Shown piece by piece: positions 20,153 through 33,502 of a stretch of DNA of 64,000 bases. Position numbers and translations under genes: made by a program. How positions within the stretch are numbered: position 1 is the first letter of the stretch; each line of letters begins with the position of its first letter. The notes beneath the pieces are model-generated. The model ran no database searches, was not told the DNA's origin, and saw nothing but the letters and a program-made list of their open reading frames with translations. Source of the stretch: Beaufortia kweichowensis (lineage: Eukaryota; Chordata; Actinopteri; Cypriniformes; Gastromyzontidae); contig CM032800.1 in NCBI GenBank assembly GCA_019155185.1, positions 16,829,447-16,893,446 of the forward strand, in the 5' to 3' direction.

Positions 20153-21133
20153 TTTCCCTTTCGGGAATCGAAATTGTGCTTCTAAAAACAGAGAGAATTG
20201 CAAAGAGGAGGAGAGTTGAGAAGTAAAAACTCAATTTAATATATAAACGTTTTAAATTAAATTGAACGTTTTAAAAGTTTCTTATGCTCATGAAGGTTAT
20301 ATTTATTTGATCAAAAAACTCTAAAAATTGTGAAATATTACTGCAATTTAAAACATCAGTTTTCTATTTTAATACTTTCAACTACACTTCACAGGTTTAG
20401 TATAATATATATATATATGTATTTTTTTTTATTAATATTTGTATTCGGGGTATGTGCTCATTTGCTAAAATGTGTAAGTAAAGACACTTCTCTAGACGTT
20501 TAAGAATTTAATATGAATACATTATGTTCTTTTTTTGTTTTTTATTTTAGAATAAATTTATAACAGGCTATAAAAAGAATTACGTTGTTTCCAACATTGA
20601 TGATTAATCAGCTTATTAGAATGATTTCTGACCGATCATGTGACACTGAACACTGGAGTATGAAAATTCTGCTTTGCATGACAAATAAATACATTTTTTT
20701 TTTAAATATAGTACACTACAAAACTTATTTTTGAATTGCAATAATATTTCACAATACTGTATTTTTGGCATCTGTACTTTTCATCAAATAAATTCAGCCT
20801 TGATAAGCATAAAAATTAAAATCAAATAAAAGAAAATCTTACTGATCACAAAGTTTTGAGTGGTAGTTATGTGTGTATATATACATATAATCAGTTTTCT
20901 ATTTTAATACTTTCAACTACACTTCAAAGGTTTAGTATAATCTTTTTATTTTTTGTTGAAATATTAATATTTGTATTCGGGGTATGTGCTCATTTGCTAA
21001 AATGTGTAAGTAAAGACACTTCTCTAGACGTTTAAGAATTTAATATAAATACATTCTGTTCTTTTTTTCTTTTTTTCACAGAATCTTTAGAATAAATTTA
21101 TAACAGGCTATAAAAAGAATTAAGTTGTTTCCA

Positions 21134-21627
21134 ACTTGGGTGTAAAAGGCAGATCACTCGTTCCCACAGCAAACGCTCAATATTCATTGCTGCCGCTCCG
21201 CTCAATGGCCATTGTGCACGCTCAGTGTCAGAGGCCCAACGGCAACACGAGCTCACATTTGAAATTTGCTCATGTACACGGTCGTTCGTTTTGCTCACAC
21301 GTTGCGTGGTGTTTTGCTACAAAGTTGTAGGCAGTGCACGGTGTATTTTAAGCCCTTTAGTCTGACAAAATGAAAGAAGCCGTTCGCGATGGTGGAGGCC
21401 GAAAGGTCCACACTCACGGTTAAACGCCTCGAATTGAACAGCTCTCTGCTCGTATTCGTGTGCATTCAACTCTTTTGGGTTTATTTCGAGCTGCTGCTTC
21501 GATCTTGCTCTGCCTGCAGATGGGAAAAGTGTCCTTTAAAACGTCAAGAAAATGTTTACGTTGCACTGACTGGCGATGAAAGCCAGTGCTCAAGTCTGAC
21601 TGATGCGCTTTTACGAGTTAAATAAAC
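21134..21627 (+). repeat. Unit 5 left inverted-repeat arm
   Basis: Pairs with 22915-23404; loop 1.287 kb around U1 copy 5. Confidence 0.88.
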
Positions 21628-21862
21628 CTCTCCCTCTAGCAGCGCAACCAAAGCATTGCTTCTATTCGAGCAAACAACACTCTTAGACGTTCTTGAACGA
21701 TTATAACGTTGCTTCTGCGTGCCTTTCTATCTGCTACAGAACAGTGAGGGAGCGGAAGTCGTTGGTCCTTTGTCCGTCTTCAGTGACGGTCGTTTGGCGT
21801 GTGACCGCCGATGTGAATGGCAACCGGGAGAACGAGTCCTCTGGCCCGAACGCCGTGTACTC

Positions 21863-22026
21863 ATACTTACCTGGCAGGGGAGACACCATGATCACTAAGG
21901 TGGTTCACCCAGGGCGAGGCTCGGCCATTGCACTCCGGCTCTGCTGACCCCTGCGAATTCCCCAAATGTGGGAATCTCGACTGCATAATTTCTGGTAGTG
22001 GGGGACTGCGTTCGCGCTCTCCCCTG
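21863..22026 (+). ncRNA. U1 snRNA gene, copy 5
   Basis: Full 164-nt gene with the TGACCGCC PSE variant. The (TA)n tract starts directly after GGAATAA here, without the CATAC lead seen in other units. Confidence 0.96.
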
Positions 22027-22062
22027 ATCAATCGTTGAACAAGAGAAGATATAACATAAAGG

Positions 22063-22111
<49 letters not shown>

Positions 22112-22914
22112 GAAATATGTTTTTCCCAAGACAAACGAAACGTCTTCGATACAACGAAAGCATCCGTTTTGCAAAACATTCAACGAACCATTATGAACCA
22201 GAATACTTCTTTTGTTTTGTCTTTGTAATGAGCGAATGGGTCCGGCCTTTCATGCTATATCAGGGCAACGCATATACCGTTGTATTTGTGAAATAGCAAC
22301 GGTCCCTGGTGCAAAGTGCTTTAGAAGTGTAAATAACGACGAGCAGCAGGTAATAATGTGCGTTGCCGGCCGTTGTCGAAAACAGACGAAATGAACCTTT
22401 ACGCCGCTAACACGGTTTCGTTCGTTAAATGAACGCTGCATTCGTTGAATGCAATGCGGCATAAAGCGCTGGAACACTTGCAGACAACAGAACGCCTTTA
22501 ATTTGCTGATATTGTGTGTAATTTAAACGCTGTCTCCAGCGTCAACAGGCGAAAAAGCACTCCGTGAGCTCGTTGTCCTTTAAGAATGAAACGTCAGCGG
22601 CAATCCTTTCACAATCCGTATAAGGAATAGTATTCCACGACAGCCTTTTATGCGTGTATGCTCATCCCTAACTTTGTTCGTTCTCTTGTTTATTCGTTAC
22701 CAACTAATGGAATAGTTTGTGTATTCCACCAGCAACGTCATCAGTCAGCCATGCGCAATGGTTTGCATCGACGGTGAGTGCCAAAAGCCTGCATGTACTC
22801 CATGCTTTTGAGGTGTACTTTTCCATATTATTCGACTTAAAACACCAATACACTCCTTTACTCCTGTGTGTGTTTGTGTGTATTTATTTATTGACCAACT
22901 AATCGAAGCGTTTT

Positions 22915-23404
22915 GTTTATTTAATTCGCAAAGCGCATCAGTCAGCCGTGAGCACTGGCGTTCATCGCCGGTCAGTGCAACATAAACATTTTCTTGACGT
23001 TTTTAAAGGGCACTTTTCCCATCTGCAGGCAGAGCAAGATGCGAAGCAGCTCCGAAATAAACCAAAAGAGTTGAATGCACACGAAGACGACCAGAGAGCT
23101 GCTCAACTCGAGGCGTTTAATCGCGAGTGTGGACCTTCGGCCTCCACCATCGCGAACGGCTTCTTTCATTTTGTCAGACTAAAGGGCTTAAAATATAACC
23201 GTGCACTGCCTACAACCTTGTAGCAAAACACCACGCAACGTGTGAGCAAAACGAACGACCGTGTACATGAGCAAATTTCAAATGTGAGCTCGTGTTGCCG
23301 TTGGGCCTCCGACACTGAGCTTGCACAGCTGAACGGCAGCAATGAAGTGCCGTCTTACTCGAGCGTTTGCTGTGGTAACGAGTGATCTGCCTTTTACACC
23401 CAAG
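22915..23404 (-). repeat. Unit 5 right inverted-repeat arm
   Basis: Partner of 21134-21627; 194 bp upstream of U2 copy 6. Confidence 0.88.
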
Positions 23405-23598
23405 AGGTACGCAAAAGCTTATACCCATTTGGCCAAATGTGTCTTCTATGGCACCTTTTATTTTCAAGAGTGTGCATATGACCCAGCTGCTCGTGTGCAG
23501 CGCCTCGGTGCGTGCCTGCTGCTGACCTTTGGTCTGCTCACCGCTGCCGCGACCGGCAGTGCCTTCACCGGCTCTCCCTCTTGCAGCGCAACCAAAGC

Positions 23599-23783
23599 AT
23601 CGCTTCTCGGCCTTTTGGCTAAGATCAAGTGTAGTATCTGTTCTTATCAGTTTAATATCTGATACGTTCCCTATCCGGGGACTATATATTAAATGGATTT
23701 TTGAGACACGGAGGTGGAAGCGGGGCTTGCTCCGGCCACTCCATGCATCGACCTGGTATTGCAGTGCTTCCAGGAACGGTGCG
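23599..23783 (+). ncRNA. U2 snRNA gene, copy 6 (canonical 5' stem-loop)
   Basis: This is the only copy with the complete vertebrate 5' stem-loop (CTTCTCGGCCTTTTGGC) together with a five-T Sm site. It is the best candidate in the window for a fully functional U2. Confidence 0.96.
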
Positions 23784-24763
23784 CTTTCCCTTTCGGGAAT
23801 CGAAATTGTGCTTCTAAAAACAGAGAGAATTGCAAAGAGGAGGAGAGTTGAGAAGTGAAAACACTCTTTAACATATAAACGTTTTAAATTAAATTTAACG
23901 TTTTAAAAGTTTCTTATGCTCATGAAGGTTATATTTATTTGATCAAAAAACTCTAAAAATTGTGAAATATTACTGCAATTTAAAACATCAGTTTTCTATT
24001 TTAATACTTTCAACTACACTTCACAGGTTTAGTATAATATATATATATATGTATTTTTTTTTTATTAATATTTGTATTCGGGGTATGTGCTCATTTGCTA
24101 AAATGTGTAAGTAAAGACACTTCTCTAGACGTTTAAGAATTTAATATGAATACATTATGTTCTTTTTTTGTTTTTTATTTTAGAATAAATTTATAACAGG
24201 CTATAAAAAGAATTACGTTGTTTCCAACATTGATGATTAATCAGCTTTTAGAATGATTTCTGACAGATCATGTGACACTGAACACTGGAGTATGAAAATT
24301 CTGCTTTGCATGACAAATAAATAGATTTTTTTTTTTAAATATAGTACACTACAAAACTTATTTTTGAATTGCAATAATATTTCACAATACTGTATTTTTG
24401 GCATCTGTACTTTTCATCAAATAAATTCAGCCTTGATAAGCATAAAAATTAAAATCAAATAAAAGAAAATCTTACTGATCACAAAGTTTTGAGTGGTAGT
24501 TATGTGTGTATATATACATATAATCAGTTTTCTATTTTAATACTTTCAACTACACTTCAAAGGTTTAGTATAATCTTTTTATTTTTGTTGAAATATTAAT
24601 ATTTGTATTCGGGTATGTGCTCATTTGCTAAAATGTGTAAGTAAAGACACTTCTCTAGACGTTTAAGAATTTAATATGAATACATTCTGTTCTTTTTTAT
24701 TTTTTTCACAGAATCTTTAGAATAAATTTATAACAGGCTATTAAAAGAATTAAGTTGTTTCCA

Positions 24764-25256
24764 ACTTGGGTGTAAAAGGCAGATCACTCGTTCCCACAGC
24801 AAACGCTCAAGTATTCATTGCTGCCGCTCCGCTCAATGGCCATTGTGCACGCTCAGTGTCGGAGGCCCAACGGCAACACGAGCTCACATTTGAAATTTGC
24901 TCATGTACACGGTCGTTCGTTTTGCTTACACGTTGCGTGGTGTTTTGCTACAAAGTTGTAGGCAGTGCACGGTGTATTTTAAGCCCTTTAGTCTGACAAA
25001 ATGAAAGAAGCCGTTCAGCGATGGTGGAGGCCGAAGGTCCACACTCACGGTTAAACGCCTCGAATTGAACAGCTCTCTGCTCGTGATTCGTGTGCATTCA
25101 ACTCTTTTGTTTTATTTCGAGCTGCTTCGCATCTTGCTCTGCCTGCAGATGGGAAAAGTGTCCTTTAAAAACGTCAAGAAAATGTTTACGTTGCACTGAC
25201 TGGCGATGAAAGCCAGTGCTCAAGTCTGACTGATGCGCTTTACGAGTTAAATAAAC
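24764..25256 (+). repeat. Unit 6 left inverted-repeat arm
   Basis: Pairs with 26547-27036; loop 1.29 kb. Confidence 0.88.
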
Positions 25257-25491
25257 CTCTCCCTCTAGCAGCGCAACCAAAGCATTGCTTCTATTCGAGC
25301 AAACAACACTCTTAGACGTTCTTGAACGATTATAACGTTGCTTCTGCGTGCCTTTCTATCTGCTACAGAACAGTGAGGGAGCGGAAGTCGTTGGTCCTTT
25401 GTCCGTCTTCAGTGACGGTCGTTTGGCGTGTGTCCGCCGATGTGAATGGCAACCGGGAGAACGAGTCCTCTGGCCCGAACGCCGTGTACTC

Positions 25492-25655
25492 ATACTTACC
25501 TGGCAGGGGAGACACCATGATCACTAAGGTGGTTCACCCAGGGCGAGGCTCGGCCATTGCACTCCGGCTCTGCTGACCCCTGCGAATTCCCCAAATGTGG
25601 GAATCTCGACTGCATAATTTCTGGTAGTGGGGGACTGCGTTCGCGCTCTCCCCTG
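25492..25655 (+). ncRNA. U1 snRNA gene, copy 6
   Basis: Full 164-nt gene; sequence as copy 1, with the TGTCCGCC PSE variant upstream and the 3' box downstream. Confidence 0.96.
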
Positions 25656-25695
25656 ATCAATCGTTGAACAAGAGAAGATAAAACATAAAGGAATA

Positions 25696-25742
<47 letters not shown>

Positions 25743-26546
25743 GAAATATGTTTTTCCCAAGACAAACGAAACGTCTTCGATACAACGAAAGCATCCGTTT
25801 TGCAAAACATTCAACGAACCATTATGAACCAGAATACTTCTTTTGTTTTGTCTTTGTAATGAGCGAATGGGTCCGGCCTTTCATGCTATATCAGGGCAAC
25901 GCATATACCGTTGTATTTGTGAAATAGCAACGGTCCCTGGTGCAAAGTGCTTTAGAAGTGTAAATAACGACGAGCAGCAGGTAATAATGTGCGTTACCCG
26001 GCCGTTGTCGAAAACAGACGAAATGAACCTTTACGCCGCTAACACGGTTTCGTTCGTTAAATGAACGCTGCATTCGTTGAATGCAATGCGGCATAAAGCG
26101 CTGGAACACTTGCAGACAACAGAACGCCTTTAATTTGCTGATATTGTGTGCAATTTAAACGCTGTCTCCAGCGTCAACAGGCGAAAAAACTCCGTGAGCT
26201 CGTTGTCCTTTAAGAATGAAACGTCAGCGGCAATCCTTTCACAATCCGTATAAGGAATAGTATTCCACGACAGCCTTTTATGCGTGTATGCTCATCCCTA
26301 ACTTTGTTCGTTCTCTTGTTTATTCGTTTACCAACTAATGGAATAGTTTGTGTATTCCACCAGCAACGTCATCAGTCAGCCATGCGCAATGGTTTGCATC
26401 GACGGTGAGTGCCAAAAAGCCTGCATGTACTCCATGCTTTTGAGGTGTACTTTTCCATATTATTCGACTTAAAACACCAATACACTCCTTTACTCCTGTG
26501 TGTGTTTGTGTGTATTTATTTATTGACCAACTAATCGAAGCGTTTT

Positions 26547-27036
26547 GTTTATTTAATTCGCAAAGCGCATCAGTCAGCCGTGAGCACTGGCGTTCATCGC
26601 CGGTCAGTGCAACAGAAACATTTTCTTGACGTTTTTAAAGGGCACTTTTCCCATCTGCAGGCAGAGCAAGATGCGAAGCAGCTCCGAAATAAACCAAAAG
26701 AGTTGAATGCACACGAAGACGACCAGAGAGCTGCTCAACTCGAGGCGTTTAATCGCGAGTGTGGACCTTTCGGCCTCCACCATCGCGAACGGCTTCTTTC
26801 ATTTTGTCAGACTAAAGGGCTTAAAATACACCGTGCACTGCCTACAACCTTGTAGCAAAACACCACGCAACGTGTGAGCAAAACGAACGACCGTGTACAT
26901 GAGCAAATTTCAAATGTGAGCTCGTGTTGCCGTTGGGCCTCCGACACTGAGCTTGCACAGCTGAACGGCAGCAATGAAGTGCCGTCTTACTCGAGCGTTT
27001 GCTGTGGTAACGAGTGATCTGCCTTTTACACCCAAG
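26547..27036 (-). repeat. Unit 6 right inverted-repeat arm
   Basis: Partner of 24764-25256; 193 bp upstream of the broken U2 copy 7. Confidence 0.88.
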
Positions 27037-27229
27037 AGGTACGCAAAGCTTATACCCATTTGGCCAAATGTGTCTTCTATGGCACCTTTTATTTTCAAGA
27101 GTGTGCATATGACCCAGCTGCTCGTGTGCAGCGCCTCGGTGCGTGCCTGCTGCTGACCTTTGGTCTGCTCACCGCTGCCGCGACCGGCAGTGCCTTCACC
27201 GGCTCTCCCTCTTGCAGCGCAACCAAAGC

Positions 27230-27282
27230 ATCGCTTCGGCCTTTGGCTAAGATCAAGTGTAATTATCTTTTCTTATCAGTTG
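27230..27282 (+). pseudogene. U2 snRNA copy 7, 5' fragment
   Basis: U2 from its start to CTTATCAGTT, with the branch-point core altered to GTAATTATCTTTTC. The 3' three quarters of this U2 are missing from the window. A second U2-like stretch (GGCTAAGATCTAGTATCTG) lies 20 bp downstream at 27302-27320, inside the Keno-2 5' end. Confidence 0.85.
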
Positions 27283-27554
27283 AAGGGTGGCTTCCATTAC
27301 TGGCTAAGATCTAGTATCTGGTCAAAAGGTGGCGCTCTGATCGCCTTTATAGGTTTCCTCGGCTCGTGTTTGTCTGTGCGCCACGAGCCTCTGTTTGGAG
27401 GTATATTTTGCTTTGTGTTGTTACTACTTTCGTTCTTTTTTTTTAGAAATCGTTTCTAAGGTAAGTGGTTTTATTTATTTATTTCAGTTTCTTAAGTATT
27501 TATTGTAAGTTTTTAAAAAGTCAATTTTAAAAGTGCTGTTTGGTGCCTCCACCA

Positions 27555-28870
27555 TGTCGGCTGCTTCGTGCCGGCATGAGGAGGCACCACAGCGCGTTTT
27601 CAATTTTCTAGGAGTGATGGGAAGCCCTTTCAAATGTCCCGTTTGACTTTTCCAGGAAGCTGATTCAGCAGACTTTGGGTTTCACCGAACGAGCTTAACT
27701 GTATCTTGACCCTACCCTTTAACAAAGGGTGATGTGAAACTTTAAAGCAATGTTTCTTGCTAAATGACTTCTGGCTAAGGTTTGAGGCTGTTAAATCCCA
27801 GTTCTCCATGTTTAAAGTGGATAAACTCTCTGACAATTCCCAAAAATGGTTATTGTCAGAATGTTTAATGAAACTGTTAGTGGAGATGATATTTGTGTCT
27901 GGTTGGGGAGATACTGCACTGTTCAGGGGGTCAAGCCATGAAAGTGTTAGATGAGGATGGCATCTGGAACTGTGCCTGGCGGATCCCATTAAACAATGGG
28001 AAGACTCCAGGGTTCCAGGGCCTGAAACATCTTCCATCCATGATTGTGCTTGGAGAAAACAGGGGCTACATTCATTATCAAGGAATGCCCAAGCTCTGTC
28101 AGAAGATGATGGGGAAGCATGGGCATTTAGCTAAAGCTTGCCAGAAGTCTTTTTGTGGGAAGTGTAGAGAAATTGGTCATGCTTTTGAAGGAATGCCCCA
28201 ATGGCAGAAGGTGTAATCTGTGTGGAGAAACAAACCATCTCTACAGAGATTGCCCAAAAGTTTTGCCAACAAAGTAAAAGCAACAAAGATGGCTGTAACA
28301 ACCACAAAATGGAGGATTAGAATTAGAGGCGTGTGGTCTCTGAGGGTTTTGGCGGGAAATTCAAATTCCCAGCCGACCTCAGGGATTGGCCAGCAGGGTG
28401 GAAGTGGGGGCGGGCCCCAGGGGCGGAGTCAAATGGTCCAATTGAACAGGGGAGGAAGTCACCTCCCAAAATAATGAGGAAAAGAATGAAAGAGAGAGGA
28501 AGAAACAACTTCCTCCCTAGTGGCCGTTACCGAGGTGAAGTAGCGAGTCTAGTGGAGATGAAACCAACACATCAGCTACCCAATGCTCAGATGCAAAAAG
28601 ACCTGCAGGGATCTCCTCTGTCAAACACAGAGGGAAAAAACTGAGAGGCATCACAGCCGGCCAGATTCTTCTTCATCAGGAGATCTGGCCGTATGTGGCC
28701 CCTGGAATCCCCAAATGAGGTATCCTTTTTGCATATACAGCTAAAAACATCATCAGCCAAAAGAGCATAAGAGAACATCTCTCACAGCCTCTCTGGTGAT
28801 GGGCACATGCCCTCCTGAACCTAAAACATATTAGTATAAAAGAGGAGCAAGTGTCACAAGAAATCACATG
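27555..28870 (+). pseudogene. Keno-2 ORF1 remnant
   Basis: Fragments in different frames match Keno-1 ORF1. They include VLDEDGIWNCAWRIP, GENRGYIHYQGMPKLC and the second knuckle CGKCREIGHAFE; the first knuckle is disrupted (CQKMMGKHGHLAKAC). Several single-base indels break the frame, so no full protein is possible. Confidence 0.85.
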
Positions 28871-28943
28871 ATTTTAATTTAAAGTCTTTTAACCGTTTTT
28901 AATTTGTTCTTTTTAAGCCTCATGCTTTTAACCATACTGCTCA

Positions 28944-31900
28944 TGGCTCTTACCTCTCTACAATCAATGTGAGAAGTGTGAGGTCCACCAATCCGAGCAC
29001 AGAGTATTTTTTCTATGTTAAGAACTTTTAATTCAGATGTTATTTTATTGCAGGAGTGTTGCTTTGCCTTTTTATTACATTACAGGAAGTGGGAGGAGAT
29101 GGGACCCTGGGGCCCTCCATATGGAGTGGATCAATTTTAATAAAAGCGATGGAGTTGCGATTTTAATAAATAATAAAAATATTGTGGTGAAGGGTCACAC
29201 AGTGGTGAGGGATGGATGGGCAATTTTAGCAAACCTTGACGTTTTAGGAAAAAGTTTTAATGTTCTTAATGTGTATGGTTTCACAGAAAAATGATAGGCA
29301 TGAATTTTAGAGGACCTGCAGCCCCACATGTTAGGAAGGGCACCCTTAATAATAGCGGGGGATTTTAATTGTGTTTTAACAAGGAAGGACAGGAAGGGGG
29401 CAGGAGAAGATTTTAAAGTAGATAAAACATCGGTTTTATTGCACAATTTAGTAAAAGATTTTAAATTAGTGGACTGTTTTAGGACTTTGCATCAAAGAGA
29501 GGAGGGCTTCACCTGGTTCAGTGGTGATGGTTCCAGAGCCTCTCGAATTGACTACTTTTACGAGACTGCCCGCCAACCGATGCTACATTGACCCCCTATT
29601 CTTCTCAAGATCACATGATGCTGTCATGCACTCTTTCACTTCCCACAGGTGTGACGGTAGGGGGAGGGCTGTGGAAGCTGAACTGTTCCTGTTGGAGGAT
29701 GAGGAATTAGTTAAAAAAGAATACAGGGAGCAGTTCAGCCAATGGCAGACCCTCAAGACTTGTACAGTTCCACGGACACAGTGGTGGGAAATGGCAAAAG
29801 AACGGACAAGACAATTTTTTTAGACAGGCTGGGTAAATTTAAAAAGAACAAAGATAAAAGGAGGTGCATGATGGGGCTGCAAAAAAGACTACAAAGATAT
29901 TTTAACCTTTTAAACAATGGATTTGATTTTAGTAAAGAAATTAAGGAAGTTAAGAAGCAAATGTCAGTTTTAAAGTGAAACACAAAGTAAAAGGAGTGAT
30001 TTTAAGATGTAAAGAAGCTGAGAAATAGAGGAAGGAGAGAAAGTGCACAAGGTATTTTTTAAAAAAGTATTAACAAAGGGAAAGCGGGATGACTGCGTTA
30101 AAAGATGGAGATAGGAACGTAAAGTACAACAAATGAGATTTTAAGGGGAAATTGGAAACATTTTATACAGAATTATATACCAAAAGATGTGCACAATGAT
30201 ACCTTAGAGGGAAGTTTTAGGTTTTTAGAAAAAAAGATAAGAATAGTCAGGAAGTGGTTTTAGCCCAGGATTTTCTGATTTTAGAAATGCAAAAGAGCTC
30301 TCAAATGTTTTAAAAGGGGGAAGTCACCAGGAATAGATGGACTTCCCCTAGAGTTTTATTTGATGTTTTGGGACATTTTATCCCACCAGACCTACTGACT
30401 GTTTTAAAGAACTTGAGACCCTGGACAAAATGCCTGACAGCTTTAGAATAGGGATAGTTTCACTACTTTATAAAAAAGGAGACAGGACTGACATAAGGAA
30501 CTGGAGACCCATAACAGCTTTTAAACTTCGACCTCAAACTTTTAGCAAGGTTTTAGCAACATTATGTCGACAGTTTTAGAGGCGTGATCCACCTGGATCA
30601 AGCTTGTGCTGTGCCTGGAAGGAAGATCCACGGACAGCTTAGTGCTGATCAGAGGCATCATCTGTTATCTCGAGAGACAGGAACATTCGACTAGCAGTTC
30701 TAAATTTAGATTTTGAGAAAGCTTTTGACCGTATCTAGCACCAATTACCTTTTCAGGGTACTGCAAAAATGGGATTCCCAGGGAGGTTTATTAGCATGGG
30801 TGGGGCTGCTGTACAGCAGGCGTTGTCAGCAAAATTCTTATTAATGGACATCTTTCAAATGCTGTGAATATATGCAGCGGTGTCCGTCAGGGGTGTCCTT
30901 TATCTCCCCTTCTGTATGTGGCATGTATAGAACCGTTGGCACAAATCTTGAGAAAGGACAAATGGATTAAAGGACTGGGCGTTCCAGGGACAGGAGGACT
31001 GGACAACATGTGTTTTATATATGGATGACGTGACCCTCTTAGCTTCTGGACATTTATCTATACAAAGAGCATTGGATTTGACGGACTGATGCAGTGTCGG
31101 GCCTCAGAGAGCTGGCTTAACAGGAGTAAGTCCGAGGCCCAGCTCTTTGGGCGTGGGGTGACATAGACAAAGAGAAGACTAAATGTGGATTTTAAAGAAA
31201 CAGATTTTAAAGTTTTAGGGGTTAAATTTGACAGGGAGGGTGGAGGGCCGGAAACTGGGCGGACTTGATAGGAAAGTTAGGAAAAGACTGGGGTTTTAGG
31301 GGACTAAGGCAGTTAACAATTGAAGGTAAGGTTTTAATTTTTAAATCTGTCATTTTACCTAACTGCTTTTACTTGTGTGTTCTGTTTTTAGTCCCCAAAG
31401 TCTTTTATTACAGATTTGGAAAGAGCGGTGTTTTACTTTTCTGTAGGGGTCCAAGTGGGAGCGTTTGAAGAGAGAGGTGGTGAAGAAGAGGAAGGAAAAT
31501 GGGGGAAAGGCCTTTTAGACCCGCGCCTGTTTTAGCAAGCAGCTTCACGCCTTACACGTTGCATATGCAGCGACCCCATCAAAGAAAACAAGACCGCAGC
31601 AATGGCAGCTTTTGGATGGGGTCATGCCTGAGAACTTTAAAATTTTTACCGATTGATTTGAAAACCCCAGTGGCTTTTAACCTCCCAAAAAGAATACAAT
31701 TTTATCAAGGCGTTTTAAAGAAATACAATTTAGAAAATCAAGATGTCACTGTTTTAATAAATCACAAATCACTTGTCTCTCTTGTTCAGGGACCGGGGAG
31801 CCAGTGAGTCCAGTGCCAGGCCTCACACTAAGTGAGGCAAAACAAGTTGGAAAAATGCAGCCCACCCTGCCCTGCAGAACCCGGCACAAAGACCTGAACA

Positions 31901-32500
31901 TGGATGGCGGCCCATGAGATCCTCCCGACCAGAGGCGGTTATGCACTCCCGGGGCATGGCCACCAGCGCCAAATGCCCACGGTCTGGGTGCAATGCCCAG
32001 AGACCCGTCATGCGGCGCAGCTTTGGGACTGCGGTGCTGCTGCAGGACCAGTGGACCGACCGGCCCCCTGTTTTTCCGTGCCTGCCAGTGGGTGGGGTCC
32101 AGATGGATTACAAGCTACCGCCATCTTAGGGGTGGGCGGGCTTGAAGGACCTACCAGCACAGCATTTTACCTGCGCTCTGGCTCACCCTCAGCGCCATAA
32201 AAGATGCCATCTGGACCACCAGAAACCTGCTGGTGGGGAAGCGTGTCACGGTCCCCTCCCGTCCGCGGCGAGCAGATGGTCAAAACACGCTGCAGGGTAC
32301 AGCGCATGCTGCCCGTTATTGAACCCCAGGGGGCGGGAGTCGCACAGAAAGGGTCCTGGCCACCACCGACTCTGGTTGCCCGTGGATGCACCCCTCACCA
32401 CCATCGGCTCACATCTTGGAACAGCGGGCCCAGCGGGCGGGCGAAGGATCTCCGTTGGAGTGCAATGGGAATCTTTTTTCGAAAGAAATCTGCGAGAGTG
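28944..32500 (+). pseudogene. Keno-2 ORF2 remnant
   Basis: Recognisable pieces are the endonuclease (AGDFNCVL near 29350, FTWFSGDGSRASRID near 29510), the finger region of RT (YKKGDRTD near 30470), VRQGCPLSPLLY near 30880 and YMDDVTLLASG near 31020. Frameshifts occur every few hundred bases. It is dead as a source of protein. Confidence 0.85.
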
Positions 32501-32571
32501 GAAAGATAAGTGCTGGTTCTGCGGTGCAGGGTGAGAACCATCTTAATAGGGACTCACCCTGGTCTGGGGGA

Positions 32572-33502
32572 ATCGAAATTTATTAGCTTCTAACCACATG
32601 ATTTTATTTTTTTTAACACATACGTTTTAAATTAAATTTAACGTTTTAAAAGTTTCTTATGCTCATGAAGGTTATATTTATTTGATCAAAAACTCTAAAA
32701 TTTGTGAAATATTACTGCAATTTAAAACATCAGTTTTCTATTTTAATACTTTCAACTACACTTCACAGGTTTAGTATAATATATATATATATATGTATTT
32801 TTTTTAATTAATATTTGTATTAGGGGTATGTGCTCATTTGCTAAAATGTGTAAGTAAAGACACTTCTCTAGGCGTTTAAGAATTTAATATGAATACATTA
32901 TGTTCTTTTTTGTTTTATTTTTAGAATAAATTTATAACAGGCTATAAAAGAATTACGTTGTTTCAACATTGATGATTAATCAGCTTATTAGAATGATTTC
33001 TGACAGATCATGTGACACTGAACACTGGAGTATGAAAATTCTGCTTTGCATGACAAATAAATAGATTTTTTTTAAATATAGTACACTACAAAACTTATTT
33101 TTGAATTGCAATAATATTTCACAATACTGTATTTTTGGCATCTGTACTTTTCATCAAATAAATTCAGCCTTGATAAGCATAAAATTAAAATCAAATAAAA
33201 AGAAAATCTTACTGATCACAAAGTTTTGAGTGGTAGTTATGTGTGTATATATACATATAATCAGTTTTCTATTTTAATACTTTCAACTACACTTCAAAGG
33301 TTTAGTATAATCTTTTTATTTTTGTTGAAATATTAATATTTGTATTCGGGGTATGTGCTCATTTGCTAAAATGTGTAAGTAAAGAGACTTCTCTAGGCGT
33401 TTAAAATTTAATATGAATACATTCTGTTCTTTTTTTTTTTTTTTCACAGAATCTTTAGAATAAATTTATAACAGGCTATTAAAAGAATTAAGTTGTTTCC
33501 AA
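32572..33502. repeat. Unit 7 AT-rich spacer
   Basis: Same content as 190-1170: two direct copies of the ~240 bp segment (from about 32733 and 33265) and the dispersed repeat pieces. It starts abruptly at the Keno-2 deletion junction and lacks the U2 3' box. Confidence 0.8.

Larger units (their letters stand above)
14536..23598 (+). repeat. Array unit 5 (U2 split by Keno-1)
   Basis: U2 5' part, Keno-1 (14571-20004), U2 3' part (20005-20152), AT-rich spacer to 21133, left arm 21134-21627, U1 21863-22026, (TA)n 22066-22108, central spacer to 22914, right arm 22915-23404, U2 upstream sequence to 23598. Without Keno the unit has the normal length. Confidence 0.92.
23599..27229 (+). repeat. Array unit 6 (uninterrupted)
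   Basis: Spacer 23784-24763, left arm 24764-25256, U1 25492-25655, (TA)n 25702-25739, central spacer to 26546, right arm 26547-27036, U2 upstream sequence to 27229. It is the last unit to the right with both genes whole at their start. Confidence 0.92.
27283..32571 (+). mobile_element. Keno-2: decayed U2-targeted LINE
   Basis: It matches Keno-1 and Keno-3 from the 5' UTR to near the end of ORF2, with many frameshifts and stops. Its 3' UTR is missing. Around 32571 it joins GGAATCGAAATT, a sequence that normally lies just downstream of the U2 3' end, so the Keno 3' end and the U2 3' part were lost together in one deletion. The start-codon hairpin is kept (27542-27588). Confidence 0.85.

Noticed and set aside
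32470..32500. Second Keno 3' end inside Keno-2 (TTTTTTCGAAAGAAATCTG)
   Set aside because: It resembles the true Keno 3' end but is not followed by U2 and lies where the other copies have end-of-ORF2 sequence; chance or a short rearrangement cannot be separated.
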